Source: Candidatus Latescibacterota bacterium (GTDB lineage: Bacteria; Latescibacterota; UBA2968; UBA8231). From it: 6,485 nucleotides of DNA. A model generated the notes under the pieces. That model did not search any database and had not been told where the DNA came from. It worked only from the letters and a program-made list of their open reading frames with translations. The DNA is taken from the NCBI GenBank assembly GCA_003529325.1, contig DPVW01000448.1, positions 11,391-17,875 on the forward strand. Direction: 5' to 3'. The position numbers and the translations under genes were made by a program. Below, one piece after another: positions 1 through 5,924 of the stretch; the first letter of the stretch is position 1, and each line of letters opens with the position of its first letter.

Positions 1-2
1 CC

Positions 3-371
3 CCCGACGGAGAGGCTCGCGAGCCTCTCGCCGGCGCGATACGTGTGGGTGGCCGCGTGGTGAATCTGAGCGCCTCAGGATTGGCCATCGATGTGGCATC
101 GGACGCAACTCAAAGAGAGGGCATGTCGAGGATCGTCGATCCTGACTTCGAGGGCCCCTTCCCTCTCGCCGGACTCACCTGCACCCCCATCAGCACACAA
201 CGCACGCCCCGGGGACACCGCATCAAGATGACATTTCAGGAACTGCCGACGCCAGTAGAGAAAGAGATCGTGCGCGGCGTTTACGAGCACCAGCTGCAGG
301 CCGCTGGCGGTCGTGGCCGTTCGACGCCGGAAGCGGAGCCCCCCGATGACGACGACCTGCCCACGTCCTGA
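3..371 (+). CDS. PilZ-domain protein, C-terminal part (5' end outside window)
   Basis: The frame is open from the left edge (first complete codon at 3) to TGA at 369-371, so the true start lies upstream. The second PilZ signature, (D/N)-x-S-x-x-G, is visible as VNLSASGLAI at about 63-92. It is followed by a beta-rich stretch and a closing segment (MTFQELPTPVEKEIVRGVYE) like the F-x-x-L...E..I.RYI end of PilZ/YcgR domains. The upstream R-x-x-x-R half of the c-di-GMP site is not in the window. After the domain comes a low-complexity tail rich in Gly, Pro and Asp (PPDDDDLPTS). PilZ domains bind cyclic di-GMP and commonly control motility or exopolysaccharide, as in the flagellar brake YcgR. Whether a YcgR N-terminal domain is present cannot be seen. 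It converges on the HupE-like gene with only 15 bp between stops. The PilZ call is fairly secure; the specific role is unknown. Confidence 0.7.
   Translation, partial: PDGEAREPLAGAIRVGGRVVNLSASGLAIDVASDATQREGMSRIVDPDFEGPFPLAGLTCTPISTQRTPRGHRIKMTFQELPTPVEKEIVRGVYEHQLQAAGGRGRSTPEAEPPDDDDLPTS
10..29. repeat. Perfect 20-bp palindrome inside the PilZ gene
   Basis: Bases 10-29 read GAGAGGCTCGCGAGCCTCTC, identical to their reverse complement. The palindrome has no spacer, lies in coding sequence and has no T-run, so it does not look like a terminator. It could be a protein-binding site, a methylation or restriction target (the centre is TCGCGA), or chance in GC-rich DNA. Confidence 0.6.
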
Positions 372-386
372 CATCGAGCCAACTGT

Positions 387-1466
387 TTAGAGCGGCATGT
401 AGGACAGATCGAAGAGCCGCTCCACCAGCCACCCCACACCGAACAGCAGGATCACGGCGGAGATCACCTGCACCATCCTGTCATGGAATCTCTGACGGGA
501 CATCCACAGGATGAAGGGAAAGAGCAGGGCGACGATCACCACCTGACCGATTTCGACACCGACATTGAAAGACAACAGCGACGCGATCAGCCCTGAAGAT
601 GGCAGGCCGAGGTCGCGAAGCACGTTGGCGAATCCAAATCCGTGGACGAAACCAAAGCAGAACGTGAGAATCCAGCGATGACGGGCATCGCGCAGCCAGA
701 AATTCTCCGCCGCCACGTAAATGATACTTATGGCGATTCCCGCCTCCACCAATCGCGATGGCAGGACGACCCACTCGAGGGTGGCCAGAATCAGTGTGAT
801 GCTGTGAGCGACGGTGAAAGCGGAGACGATTTTCACCAACGGCCCCAAACGCGAGCCCACTACGATCAGGGCGAGCAGAAACATGATGTGATCGTAGCCG
901 ATCCAGATGTGTTCTATCCCCAACCAGACAAAACGCCCCACCTGAGTCCAGATACTGAGCTCTTCCCGTAGCCGCAACTCATGGACAGGTTCCGATGCGG
1001 ACAACACCGACAATACTTCGGAGCGACCGGGGATGGTCAGCTTCAGCAGATTTCTATGTACGCTTTGTAGCGGTGGCTGCAACAGGGCGGAGAGATCGAC
1101 CTGAACCCGCATCGGATCGGGGGGGACGATCAGTTCGTAGGTGACTCGCAGGAACAGATTGCCCTCTGCATCACTCTCGACATGTGGATGAATCGGGAGC
1201 AGTTCAAGGCGCTCGTCGTCCACCCGCACGATGATCTGCTGCTGCAACCAGGATTGAGCCAGCTCGCCACCAGCAACCACCTCATCCGCCCACAGGGCGC
1301 CATCCCCATTGGTGTCCAGTTCCGGAAACAGCAGGTGCACATCCCCCTCGTCCATGGTCAGCGCCAGATCGGCTGTCCCCTCACCGAAAGCCAAAGAGGC
1401 ATAACTGGTGTTGACCTGGTGCGCCGCCACACTCCCCGCCAGCAGCAGCAAAAAAACAACCCTCAT
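387..1466 (-). CDS. HupE/UreJ_2-family membrane protein with exported EF-hand loop
   Basis: This 359-residue protein has an N-terminal signal peptide (residues 1-15, ending VAAHQ). An exported domain of about 150 residues follows, then a hydrophobic C-terminal half (about 177-350) with roughly six membrane segments. The membrane half carries the family's conserved polar motifs: GIEHIWIGYDH (183-193), TVAH (218-221), GFVHGFGFA (272-280) and SFNVGVEIGQ (299-308). Their His, Asp, Glu and Asn residues would suit metal coordination. HupE and UreJ are nickel/cobalt permeases of hydrogenase and urease loci; this longer subfamily is often annotated only as HupE/UreJ family and its substrate is not established. 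The exported part contains a canonical EF-hand calcium loop, DTNGDGALWADE (51-62). The start ATG (1464-1466) overlaps the stop of the cytochrome c gene as ATGA, which implies translational coupling. No hydrogenase or urease gene is visible, so nickel is only a guess. Confidence 0.8.
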   Translation of the reverse strand: MRVVFLLLLAGSVAAHQVNTSYASLAFGEGTADLALTMDEGDVHLLFPELDTNGDGALWADEVVAGGELAQSWLQQQIIVRVDDERLELLPIHPHVESDAEGNLFLRVTYELIVPPDPMRVQVDLSALLQPPLQSVHRNLLKLTIPGRSEVLSVLSASEPVHELRLREELSIWTQVGRFVWLGIEHIWIGYDHIMFLLALIVVGSRLGPLVKIVSAFTVAHSITLILATLEWVVLPSRLVEAGIAISIIYVAAENFWLRDARHRWILTFCFGFVHGFGFANVLRDLGLPSSGLIASLLSFNVGVEIGQVVIVALLFPFILWMSRQRFHDRMVQVISAVILLFGVGWLVERLFDLSYMPL

Positions 1467-1843
1467 TCCTTGCTGCTCTCCACTGAGTCTGGCGTGGCTA
1501 GAGACCGAATGAACATGGCGAGGGCACTGCGATCAGCGGCTGGCAGGTAGCCATATTTCGGCATGACGCTGCGATCCGAGGAGACGCCGTCGCGGATCGT
1601 GGCGGCGATCTGCTCCACTTCGTACCCATAACGGAAATTTTCGGGCTGGCGAAAGTCGCGTGGTGGTGGCTGCATCTGTGAGATTTGCCCATCCCCGTGA
1701 CCATCAGGGCCATGGCAGGTGGCACAGCCGTTTCTGCCGTAGAGTTGCCGGCCTCGTTCGATGACACTCACCTGCTGAGCCGATTCCTCGGCGCAGGCAG
1801 AGAGCGAGAGGACGAGCGGGATCCACAGGAGGAACCGCGCCAA
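1463..1843 (-). CDS. c-type cytochrome, small lipoprotein
   Basis: This 126-residue protein has a lipoprotein signal peptide: hydrophobic residues 4-16, then the lipobox LSAC with Cys17 as the predicted lipidated residue. Ala at +2 makes outer-membrane sorting likely if the Lol rules apply. One haem site, CATCH (40-44), gives the covalent c-haem attachment and His44 as proximal ligand. Met94 in SVMPKYGYL is the likely distal ligand. The size and the C-terminal helix (AADRSALAMFIRSLA) fit a class I mono-haem cytochrome c. It should carry electrons at the periplasmic face of a membrane; the partner is not visible. The start is a TTG (1841-1843); no ATG or GTG precedes the signal peptide in frame, and no good Shine-Dalgarno is seen. 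It lies 35 bp downstream of glgC and overlaps the HupE-like gene by 4 bp, so the pair probably acts together. Confidence 0.85.
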   Translation of the reverse strand: MARFLLWIPLVLSLSACAEESAQQVSVIERGRQLYGRNGCATCHGPDGHGDGQISQMQPPPRDFRQPENFRYGYEVEQIAATIRDGVSSDRSVMPKYGYLPAADRSALAMFIRSLATPDSVESSKE

Positions 1844-1878
1844 GATCGAATGACCCGGAAAATTCAGCGTGGCCGGTT

Positions 1879-3150
1879 TCAGATCCGAGTGCCGTCGGCG
1901 ATGACAGCGTCCTTCGGCACGACGACGATGCCCTCACGAATGTGATAACCATCGCCATCGACCTCGTCGATGCGAGCGTCGTTGCTGATGATCACGTTCT
2001 CACCGATACGGGCATTCTTGTCGATGATTGCCCGATGGATGATGCTGCCACGGCCGATCCCGATGGAGGGTATGCCATTTTTGGCATTGCGCGCCTTGTC
2101 TGCCTCAGACTCGTAGAGGTCGGCACCCATAACGACGGATTGATAGATACGCACGCCAGCACCCAGTATTGTGCGTACACCGATGATGGCCTGTTCGACT
2201 TCGGCTTCTACCAGAGTACAGCCCTCCGAGATGATTCCACGATCGACACGACATCCGAGCAACCGCGACCCCGCCAGGAACCGCTGGTGCGTGAAGATCG
2301 GGGCGTCGGGTTGGTGGAACGAGAAGTGGGGCTCCGCTTCGGTGAGCGCCAGGTTGGCCTTGTAGAAGGCGCTGATCGTGCCGATGTCCGCCCAGTAGCC
2401 GTCGAAGGTATGGGCGAAAACATTCAGCTTTTCGATGGCGGCGGGGATGATGTGTTTGCCAAAATCGTCCTGGCTGTTGCCAACCAGAAGACTCGTCAGG
2501 ACCTGCGGCTCGAACACATAGATGCCCATGGAGGCCAGAAATCTCGCTTCTGGGTCGGCTCCGGGCGCCTCTGGCAACTCGAGTTCATCAAGCTCTGTAT
2601 CCGTCGTCGGCTTTTCGCAGAAGGTGACGATGCGGCCGTCCGCATCCACTTTGAGAATACCGAGGCCGGAGGCCTCTTCTCGACGCACGGGTTTGACGGC
2701 GATGGACACATCTGCCTGGCGTTGGCGATGTTCACCGACGAAGCTGCGATAGTCCATTCGGTAGAGGTGATCGCCGGACAGAATGAGGACCTCGTGACCC
2801 CGGCGCGAATGGATCCGACGAAGTTGTTTACGCACCGCATCCGCCGTCCCCTGATACCAATCCGAATCGTCTACGGTCTGGGTCTGTTCCGCCGCAAGGA
2901 TCTCGACGAAGCCACCGGAAAAACTATCGAAACGATAGGTTGCCGAGACGTGGCGATTGAGGGAGGCGGAATTGAACTGCGTGAGGACGAAAATCTTGTC
3001 GACACCCGAATGGATGCAGTTGCTGATGGGGATGTCGATGAGCCGGTACTTGCCACCGATGGGGACCGCCGGTTTGGATCGGACCTGAGTCAGTGGGAAC
3101 AGTCGTGCCCCCTGCCCTCCCCCGAGAATGACGCCGATTACGTTTCGCAT
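1879..3150 (-). CDS. glgC: Glucose-1-phosphate adenylyltransferase (ADP-glucose pyrophosphorylase), cyanobacterial/plant type
   Basis: It makes ADP-glucose and pyrophosphate from ATP and glucose-1-phosphate, the committed step of bacterial glycogen synthesis, in the cytoplasm. The predicted protein has 423 residues, normal for the family. The nucleotidyltransferase domain shows GGGQGARLFPLT (10-21), KYRLIDIPISNC (34-45), WYQGTADAVR (98-107), LSGDHLYRMDY (124-134) and FCEKP (177-181); the Lys of that last motif is the expected glucose-1-phosphate contact. DFGKHIIP (229-236) and GYWADIGT (251-258) follow, then a left-handed beta-helix C-terminus with AIIDKNARIGENV and a GIVVVPKDA-type ending. 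LTQFNSASLNRH and GGFVEILAAEQT resemble cyanobacterial and plant enzymes more than E. coli GlgC. I chose ATG 3148-3150 because conservation begins there (MRNVIGVILGGG), with AGGG just upstream. An upstream in-frame ATG at 3225 would add 25 unconserved residues lying over the kinase remnant. No other glycogen gene is in the window. Confidence 0.93.
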   Translation of the reverse strand: MRNVIGVILGGGQGARLFPLTQVRSKPAVPIGGKYRLIDIPISNCIHSGVDKIFVLTQFNSASLNRHVSATYRFDSFSGGFVEILAAEQTQTVDDSDWYQGTADAVRKQLRRIHSRRGHEVLILSGDHLYRMDYRSFVGEHRQRQADVSIAVKPVRREEASGLGILKVDADGRIVTFCEKPTTDTELDELELPEAPGADPEARFLASMGIYVFEPQVLTSLLVGNSQDDFGKHIIPAAIEKLNVFAHTFDGYWADIGTISAFYKANLALTEAEPHFSFHQPDAPIFTHQRFLAGSRLLGCRVDRGIISEGCTLVEAEVEQAIIGVRTILGAGVRIYQSVVMGADLYESEADKARNAKNGIPSIGIGRGSIIHRAIIDKNARIGENVIISNDARIDEVDGDGYHIREGIVVVPKDAVIADGTRI

Positions 3151-3229
3151 AATCCCTGATTGTTCCCCGCCACATAAGATCGACCTGACCCCGTCCGGGG
3201 CGCAAGCCCGCGTAGTCCCGCTCATTCCG

Positions 3230-3388
3230 GAGGGGCAAGGTGATCACAATCTGAGTGCCGGCGCCAATCTCGCTGTCGATGTGGATCTTGCCATCGTGGT
3301 CCTGGATGATCCGATAATCGGTGGCCAGACCAAATCCCATCTTGACGCGCTGACCTGTGGCGTGGAAGTCAACTCGCCTTGCAACTGC
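3230..3388 (-). pseudogene. Histidine-kinase ATPase-domain C-terminal remnant
   Basis: On the minus strand, a frame open after a stop at 3389-3391 encodes about 50 residues matching the end of a HATPase_c domain. They read VDFHATGQRVKMGFGLA, then YRIIQDHDGKIHIDSE, then IGAGTQIVITLP (ending near 3233). These correspond to the ATP-lid/G2 box (GxGLxL), the I..H.G.I...SE strand and the G.GT....LP close of two-component sensor kinases. Nothing of the dimerisation domain, N box or G1 box is present. The only in-frame ATG (3338-3340) would start in the middle of the domain. The frame continues past the LP motif without a stop into the glgC coding region (to 2924), so the native end is lost or frameshifted. 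It sits in the gap between the DUF5069 gene and glgC. I read it as a dead relic of a kinase gene. Confidence 0.72.
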
Positions 3389-3431
3389 TCATGGGTGTGT
3401 TCTTGGGCCAAGTCAGAATCCTTCGCGGCAG

Positions 3432-3911
3432 TTACGCATTGCCGCCAAAGCTGATGTAGTCATCCAGATCCAACAAGTCGAACCAGGTGACGATGTCCTC
3501 GCGCAGCAGGCTTGCCTCCTTCTGCAGCCCGTTGAAATACTCGCGTGTTTCGTAGTCTGCGGGCGCTCGTGCTTCAAAATGGGAGGACCACTGCACGATC
3601 TCCCATGGTGCCCGACCGTGTGCGGCATTTGCTTCGATCCATTCGAGGATCTCAGCATCTCCCTTTCCGGCAACGAGCTCCTGTCGCAACAGCTCCGGGT
3701 CGAGACCAGCAAAGTTGAGAAAGTGTTGATCCAGGGGACATGCGTAGTGGTATTCGCCATCCTGTTCGGCGATGCTTGCACGCCCTTTGTCCAACATGCG
3801 CGGCAGTTGGACATAACCACCGAGGCGCACCCGGGGACTTCGAGGTGGCCGCAGTCGAAGGTCGGGGGCCACCACGCCGTTGGTATCTTCTGGCTGCTGC
3901 GTATTGTCCAT
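3432..3911 (-). CDS. DUF5069-domain protein
   Basis: This 159-residue predicted soluble protein has no signal peptide or membrane segment. Its conserved core runs from residue about 20: PPRSPRVRLGGYVQLPRMLDK (22-42), GRASIAEQDGEYHYACPLDQ (43-62), FLNFAGLDPELL (64-75) and a helical C-terminal half (EILEWIEANAA). I recognise this as the DUF5069 family (small cytosolic proteins of unknown function), from the LGGY..LPRmlDK.RA and GEYhY.cPLD signatures. The start ATG (3909-3911) is preceded by AGGAG with a 6-base spacer, which favours it over a possible TTG 57 bases upstream. It is divergent from the aldo/keto reductase gene across 98 bp. The short gap to the downstream kinase relic, and then glgC, allows co-transcription with glgC. 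The function is unknown. Confidence 0.82.
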   Translation of the reverse strand: MDNTQQPEDTNGVVAPDLRLRPPRSPRVRLGGYVQLPRMLDKGRASIAEQDGEYHYACPLDQHFLNFAGLDPELLRQELVAGKGDAEILEWIEANAAHGRAPWEIVQWSSHFEARAPADYETREYFNGLQKEASLLREDIVTWFDLLDLDDYISFGGNA

Positions 3912-4009
3912 CTCTATCTCCTGATTTTTGGTTGTAAGGAACGAAATGCGCCAAGCTGAGCAGGTCAACTTTTACACCGTAGAAGGCATCGACGGTCTAT
4001 CTTCCTGCC
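3912..4009. promoter_or_regulatory. Divergent intergenic region (DUF5069 / aldo-keto reductase)
   Basis: These 98 bp separate two divergent starts and must hold the promoters for at least one. On the minus strand a Shine-Dalgarno (AGGAG, at about 3918-3922 on the plus strand) serves the DUF5069 gene. TTGACC (plus-strand 3963-3968, read in reverse) is a possible -35 box, but no good -10 follows at normal spacing. On the plus strand TTTACA (3971-3976) is a weak -35-like match. No Shine-Dalgarno precedes the ATG at 4010. These boxes are suggestions only. Confidence 0.35.
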
Positions 4010-4870
4010 ATGGAATACCGCGAATTTGGTCAGACGGGTATGCACTTGAGCGCCGTGGGGCTGGGTGGGCTGCTGGCCCATTACTGGGAAGGGGAAACCG
4101 GTCATCCTCCAGCCGAAGAGAAGAGGCTGATCTATCTGCGTGCCGCTGAGTTGGGGATCAATCTGTTCGACATGGGGTATGGAGATGAGGTGCACATCCC
4201 CACAGAGCTGAAAGGCGCGCATGGGGATCGCTTCTTCTCACTGAAAGTAGGTGCACCGATCGCACAGGATCTGGAGGACACGGTCGACAGGCATCTGACG
4301 AATGTGCAACGGGACGCACTTGATATCCTCCGTGTCCACCACTGCAGCTACCTGAAAGACGAAGCGTTGCGCGAGCGCATCGCCGCCCTGAAACAAGCGG
4401 GCAAGGTGCGTGCTCTTTGTCTGATCCGCCACTTCGAGAAAGACCAGGAACTCTATCGCCAGAAGGGCGCCGAACCAGTTGCAGATGCAGATCTCGTGAT
4501 CTACAACTACGTCTGCCGTCATCAGGAGCCCGGCATTGAACAGGCTGCCGCCACCGGCAAGGGTGTACTCGTCATGAAGGCCCTCGGTGGGCAGTATCTG
4601 AGTTGGGTGCACAAGAACTGCACCGACTGGACCACGGCATCGGTGGAAACCTTGATCCAACTCTCACCACTTGGCGAGAGTATGCGCCACGAGATTGACC
4701 TCGTCTACTCCTTCAGCGCCGGCCCCTGGCGTGAGTTGGCCCACCCCGGCGAAGACGTAGCCGAAACGGGCCCCGCCGTGTCGTGGGTGCTACGGAACAA
4801 GGGCGTGAGTAGCGCCCTCGTGGCTGTCGCCAGTGTTGCGGAATTGGACTCTGCCCTGGCCTGCATGTGA
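4010..4870 (+). CDS. Aldo/keto reductase family protein, atypical active site
   Basis: This 286-residue TIM-barrel-type protein opens with EYREFGQTGMHLSAVGLGG, the usual first strand of aldo/keto reductases, followed by AAELGINLFDMGYG (45-58). These enzymes normally reduce carbonyls with NADPH using an Asp-Tyr-Lys-His tetrad. Here Asp54, Lys79 (FFSLKVG) and His111 (ILRVHH) are in place. The Tyr normally at Asp+5 is replaced by Asp59; the nearest Tyr is Tyr57 at Asp+3. Barrel strands continue as ALKQAGKVRALCLI, DLVIYNYVCRH and GKGVLVMKALGG. The C-terminus (WVLRNKGVSSALVAVASVAELDSAL) matches the family's last helix region. There is no CxxC-type 4Fe-4S tail as in the ferredoxin-like AKR subgroup. 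An in-frame TAG at 3980-3982 leaves ATG 4010 as the first start, without a clear Shine-Dalgarno. The fold is confident; the substrate is unknown and activity is uncertain. Confidence 0.85.
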   Translation: MEYREFGQTGMHLSAVGLGGLLAHYWEGETGHPPAEEKRLIYLRAAELGINLFDMGYGDEVHIPTELKGAHGDRFFSLKVGAPIAQDLEDTVDRHLTNVQRDALDILRVHHCSYLKDEALRERIAALKQAGKVRALCLIRHFEKDQELYRQKGAEPVADADLVIYNYVCRHQEPGIEQAAATGKGVLVMKALGGQYLSWVHKNCTDWTTASVETLIQLSPLGESMRHEIDLVYSFSAGPWRELAHPGEDVAETGPAVSWVLRNKGVSSALVAVASVAELDSALACM

Positions 4871-4884
4871 CGGATCAGGATCCG
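4871..4884. terminator. Small hairpin between convergent ends (weak terminator candidate)
   Basis: CGGATC-AG-GATCCG is an inverted repeat immediately after the aldo/keto reductase stop, reaching into the last codons of the convergent L,D-transpeptidase remnant. The stem is 5-6 bp and no T-run follows on either strand, so intrinsic termination is only a weak possibility. Confidence 0.2.
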
Positions 4885-5641
4885 CGCAGTGAGGCATCGA
4901 TCCAGTGCCGGGCCCCAGTTGACCGGCGCAATGCCTGTAGCAGGCTCGGATCGACATCATAAAAGTCATCGCTGCTGCGAATCTCCCCATCAGGGGCGAC
5001 ACTCGCCGGCCAGTAGAGGAGGTACACTGGCAGAGGCTCGGGCAGGTCGACGCGTCCGCTCTGTCCCGAGGTGAGAGCCTCTCGAAGCGTCGGCGACGCG
5101 ACGGCGAAAGGATTGACCAGCTCGAGCTTTACTCGACCAAGAGGATTGCTGGGGCCGGCTCGTTGTACAAGCCGATACTTCGAGGAAAATCCGCTTTCAT
5201 CTTCCCACGCGAGGCTGTCCATGTCGACGCGGTCACCGGCGTGGGTCCAGGCCTCGAAGCCCTGCTGCGACAATCGACCCAGTGTGGGCGCCAGCTCTTC
5301 ATCGGCGATTCTTGCTGGCACGTGCCAGGATGGGTGCACGACGACGTGGGTCACCTCGCTGGCAAACTGCGGCGTCTGCCGAAATCGCTCGCCGACGATA
5401 ACGCGATGTGTCTGTCGCCTCCTGTCTACCACATAGTCGAGTTCAAACTCGGTGATTCGCACCAGCAGATACTGACTGCCCAGGTCCTGGGCAACCAGCG
5501 CCAGCGTTCGAGATTTGCCCGTAAGCGATCCCAGGCCTCCGAACCGACAGAAACCTCAGCCAGCGCCCGCTGCAAGCGACGGTATTCGACTCCTGTCGGT
5601 GCCAGTCGCTGCAAGTTGAGACCGACCTCATCGAGGTGCCC
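4875..5641 (-). pseudogene. YcbB/LdtD-like L,D-transpeptidase remnant, catalytic motif deleted
   Basis: Intact relatives form 3-3 cross-links in peptidoglycan in the periplasm, using a Cys in an S-H-G-C motif. Two frames carry the relic. The upstream piece (about 5641 to 5487) reads LQRLAPTGVEYRRLQRALAE, then NLERWRWLP, the linker just before the YkuD domain. The downstream piece, in another frame and ending at 4875, reads QDLGSQYLLV, RITEFELDYVV, HRVIVGERFRQTPQFAS, VHPSWHVPARIA, NPLGRVKLELVNPFAV, then LPEPLPVYLLYWPA. One missing base in the CCC run at 5479-5481 would restore WRWLP-QDLGSQYLLV. From a GTG at 5462 the second frame codes 195 residues with no Cys: the H...SHGC(I/M)R block expected after NPFAV is absent. 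The peptidoglycan-binding segment expected before NLERWRWLP is also missing. No signal peptide is seen. Decay is well supported; the exact subfamily less so. Confidence 0.75.
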
Positions 5642-5924
5642 ACGAGGCGGGACTCATTATCAACAACAAACACCGCGAGCGGCATCATCCGGTGCCATCT
5701 CCTCAACGATACCGGTCAGGGCCTGATCGTCGAGTTCTTCCGCAACACGGACCGCAGTGGAGGGTTCAAATTCAGAGAGCACCAGCGGCGAGTGACTCCG
5801 CCAGCAGCCCCAGACATTGTGCACGGTCATCGCCATCGAGACGGCTCAGCAGAACGTCGCGACGTTCCTGCAGACCCCCATGCTTTAGCGTGTCGGGGGT
5901 GAACTCGTTGGTGGCTTCGGTCAT
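5640..5924 (-). pseudogene. MgtE-like magnesium transporter remnant (N-domain plus CBS scrap)
   Basis: From ATG 5922-5924 the minus strand reads MTEATNEFTPDTLKHGG, QERRDVLLSRLDGDDRAQCL, GLLAESLAAGAL, then hits a stop at 5772-5774. The next frame continues the same homology: SEFEPSTAVRVAEELDD, then QALTGIVEEMAPDDAA. The helical repeats ending in EEMxPDDAA are typical of the cytoplasmic MgtE N domain. A third frame then gives AVFVVDNESRLVG, like the start of a CBS domain (YVVDEEGRLVGV), which follows the N domain in real MgtE. About 70 residues that should lie between the two pieces are missing. So are the rest of the CBS pair and the whole membrane domain. The first frame break lies in a CT repeat near 5775-5779 and fits loss of one CT. 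MgtE is a magnesium channel; this copy cannot encode a pore. No Shine-Dalgarno precedes the ATG. It lies directly upstream of the L,D-transpeptidase remnant, same strand. Confidence 0.62.

Noticed and set aside
387..1466. HupE-like protein as a hydrogenase or urease accessory protein
   Set aside because: No hydrogenase, urease or maturation gene is present. The long exported domain also marks a different subfamily, so a nickel role was not assigned.
1942..3159. 405-codon open frame on the plus strand
   Set aside because: It is antisense to glgC over its whole length. glgC has unmistakable motifs, and the antisense translation shows no recognisable domain. Long antisense frames are common in GC-rich genes.
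3151..3225. N-terminal extension of glgC from ATG 3225
   Set aside because: The 25 extra residues precede the conserved start (MRNVIGVILGGG), have no Shine-Dalgarno, and coincide with the DNA just past the kinase relic.
3357..3959. 200-codon plus-strand frame
   Set aside because: It lies antisense to the DUF5069 gene, which has a strong Shine-Dalgarno and conserved family motifs. The plus-strand product looks like random sequence.
3912..3968. Longer DUF5069 start (TTG at 3968)
   Set aside because: The added residues are not family-like, and the AGGAG placed 6 bases before ATG 3911 clearly marks the start.
5163..5726. 187-codon plus-strand frame across the relics
   Set aside because: The minus strand carries recognisable L,D-transpeptidase and MgtE sequence here. 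The plus translation has no family features, so it is a shadow frame.
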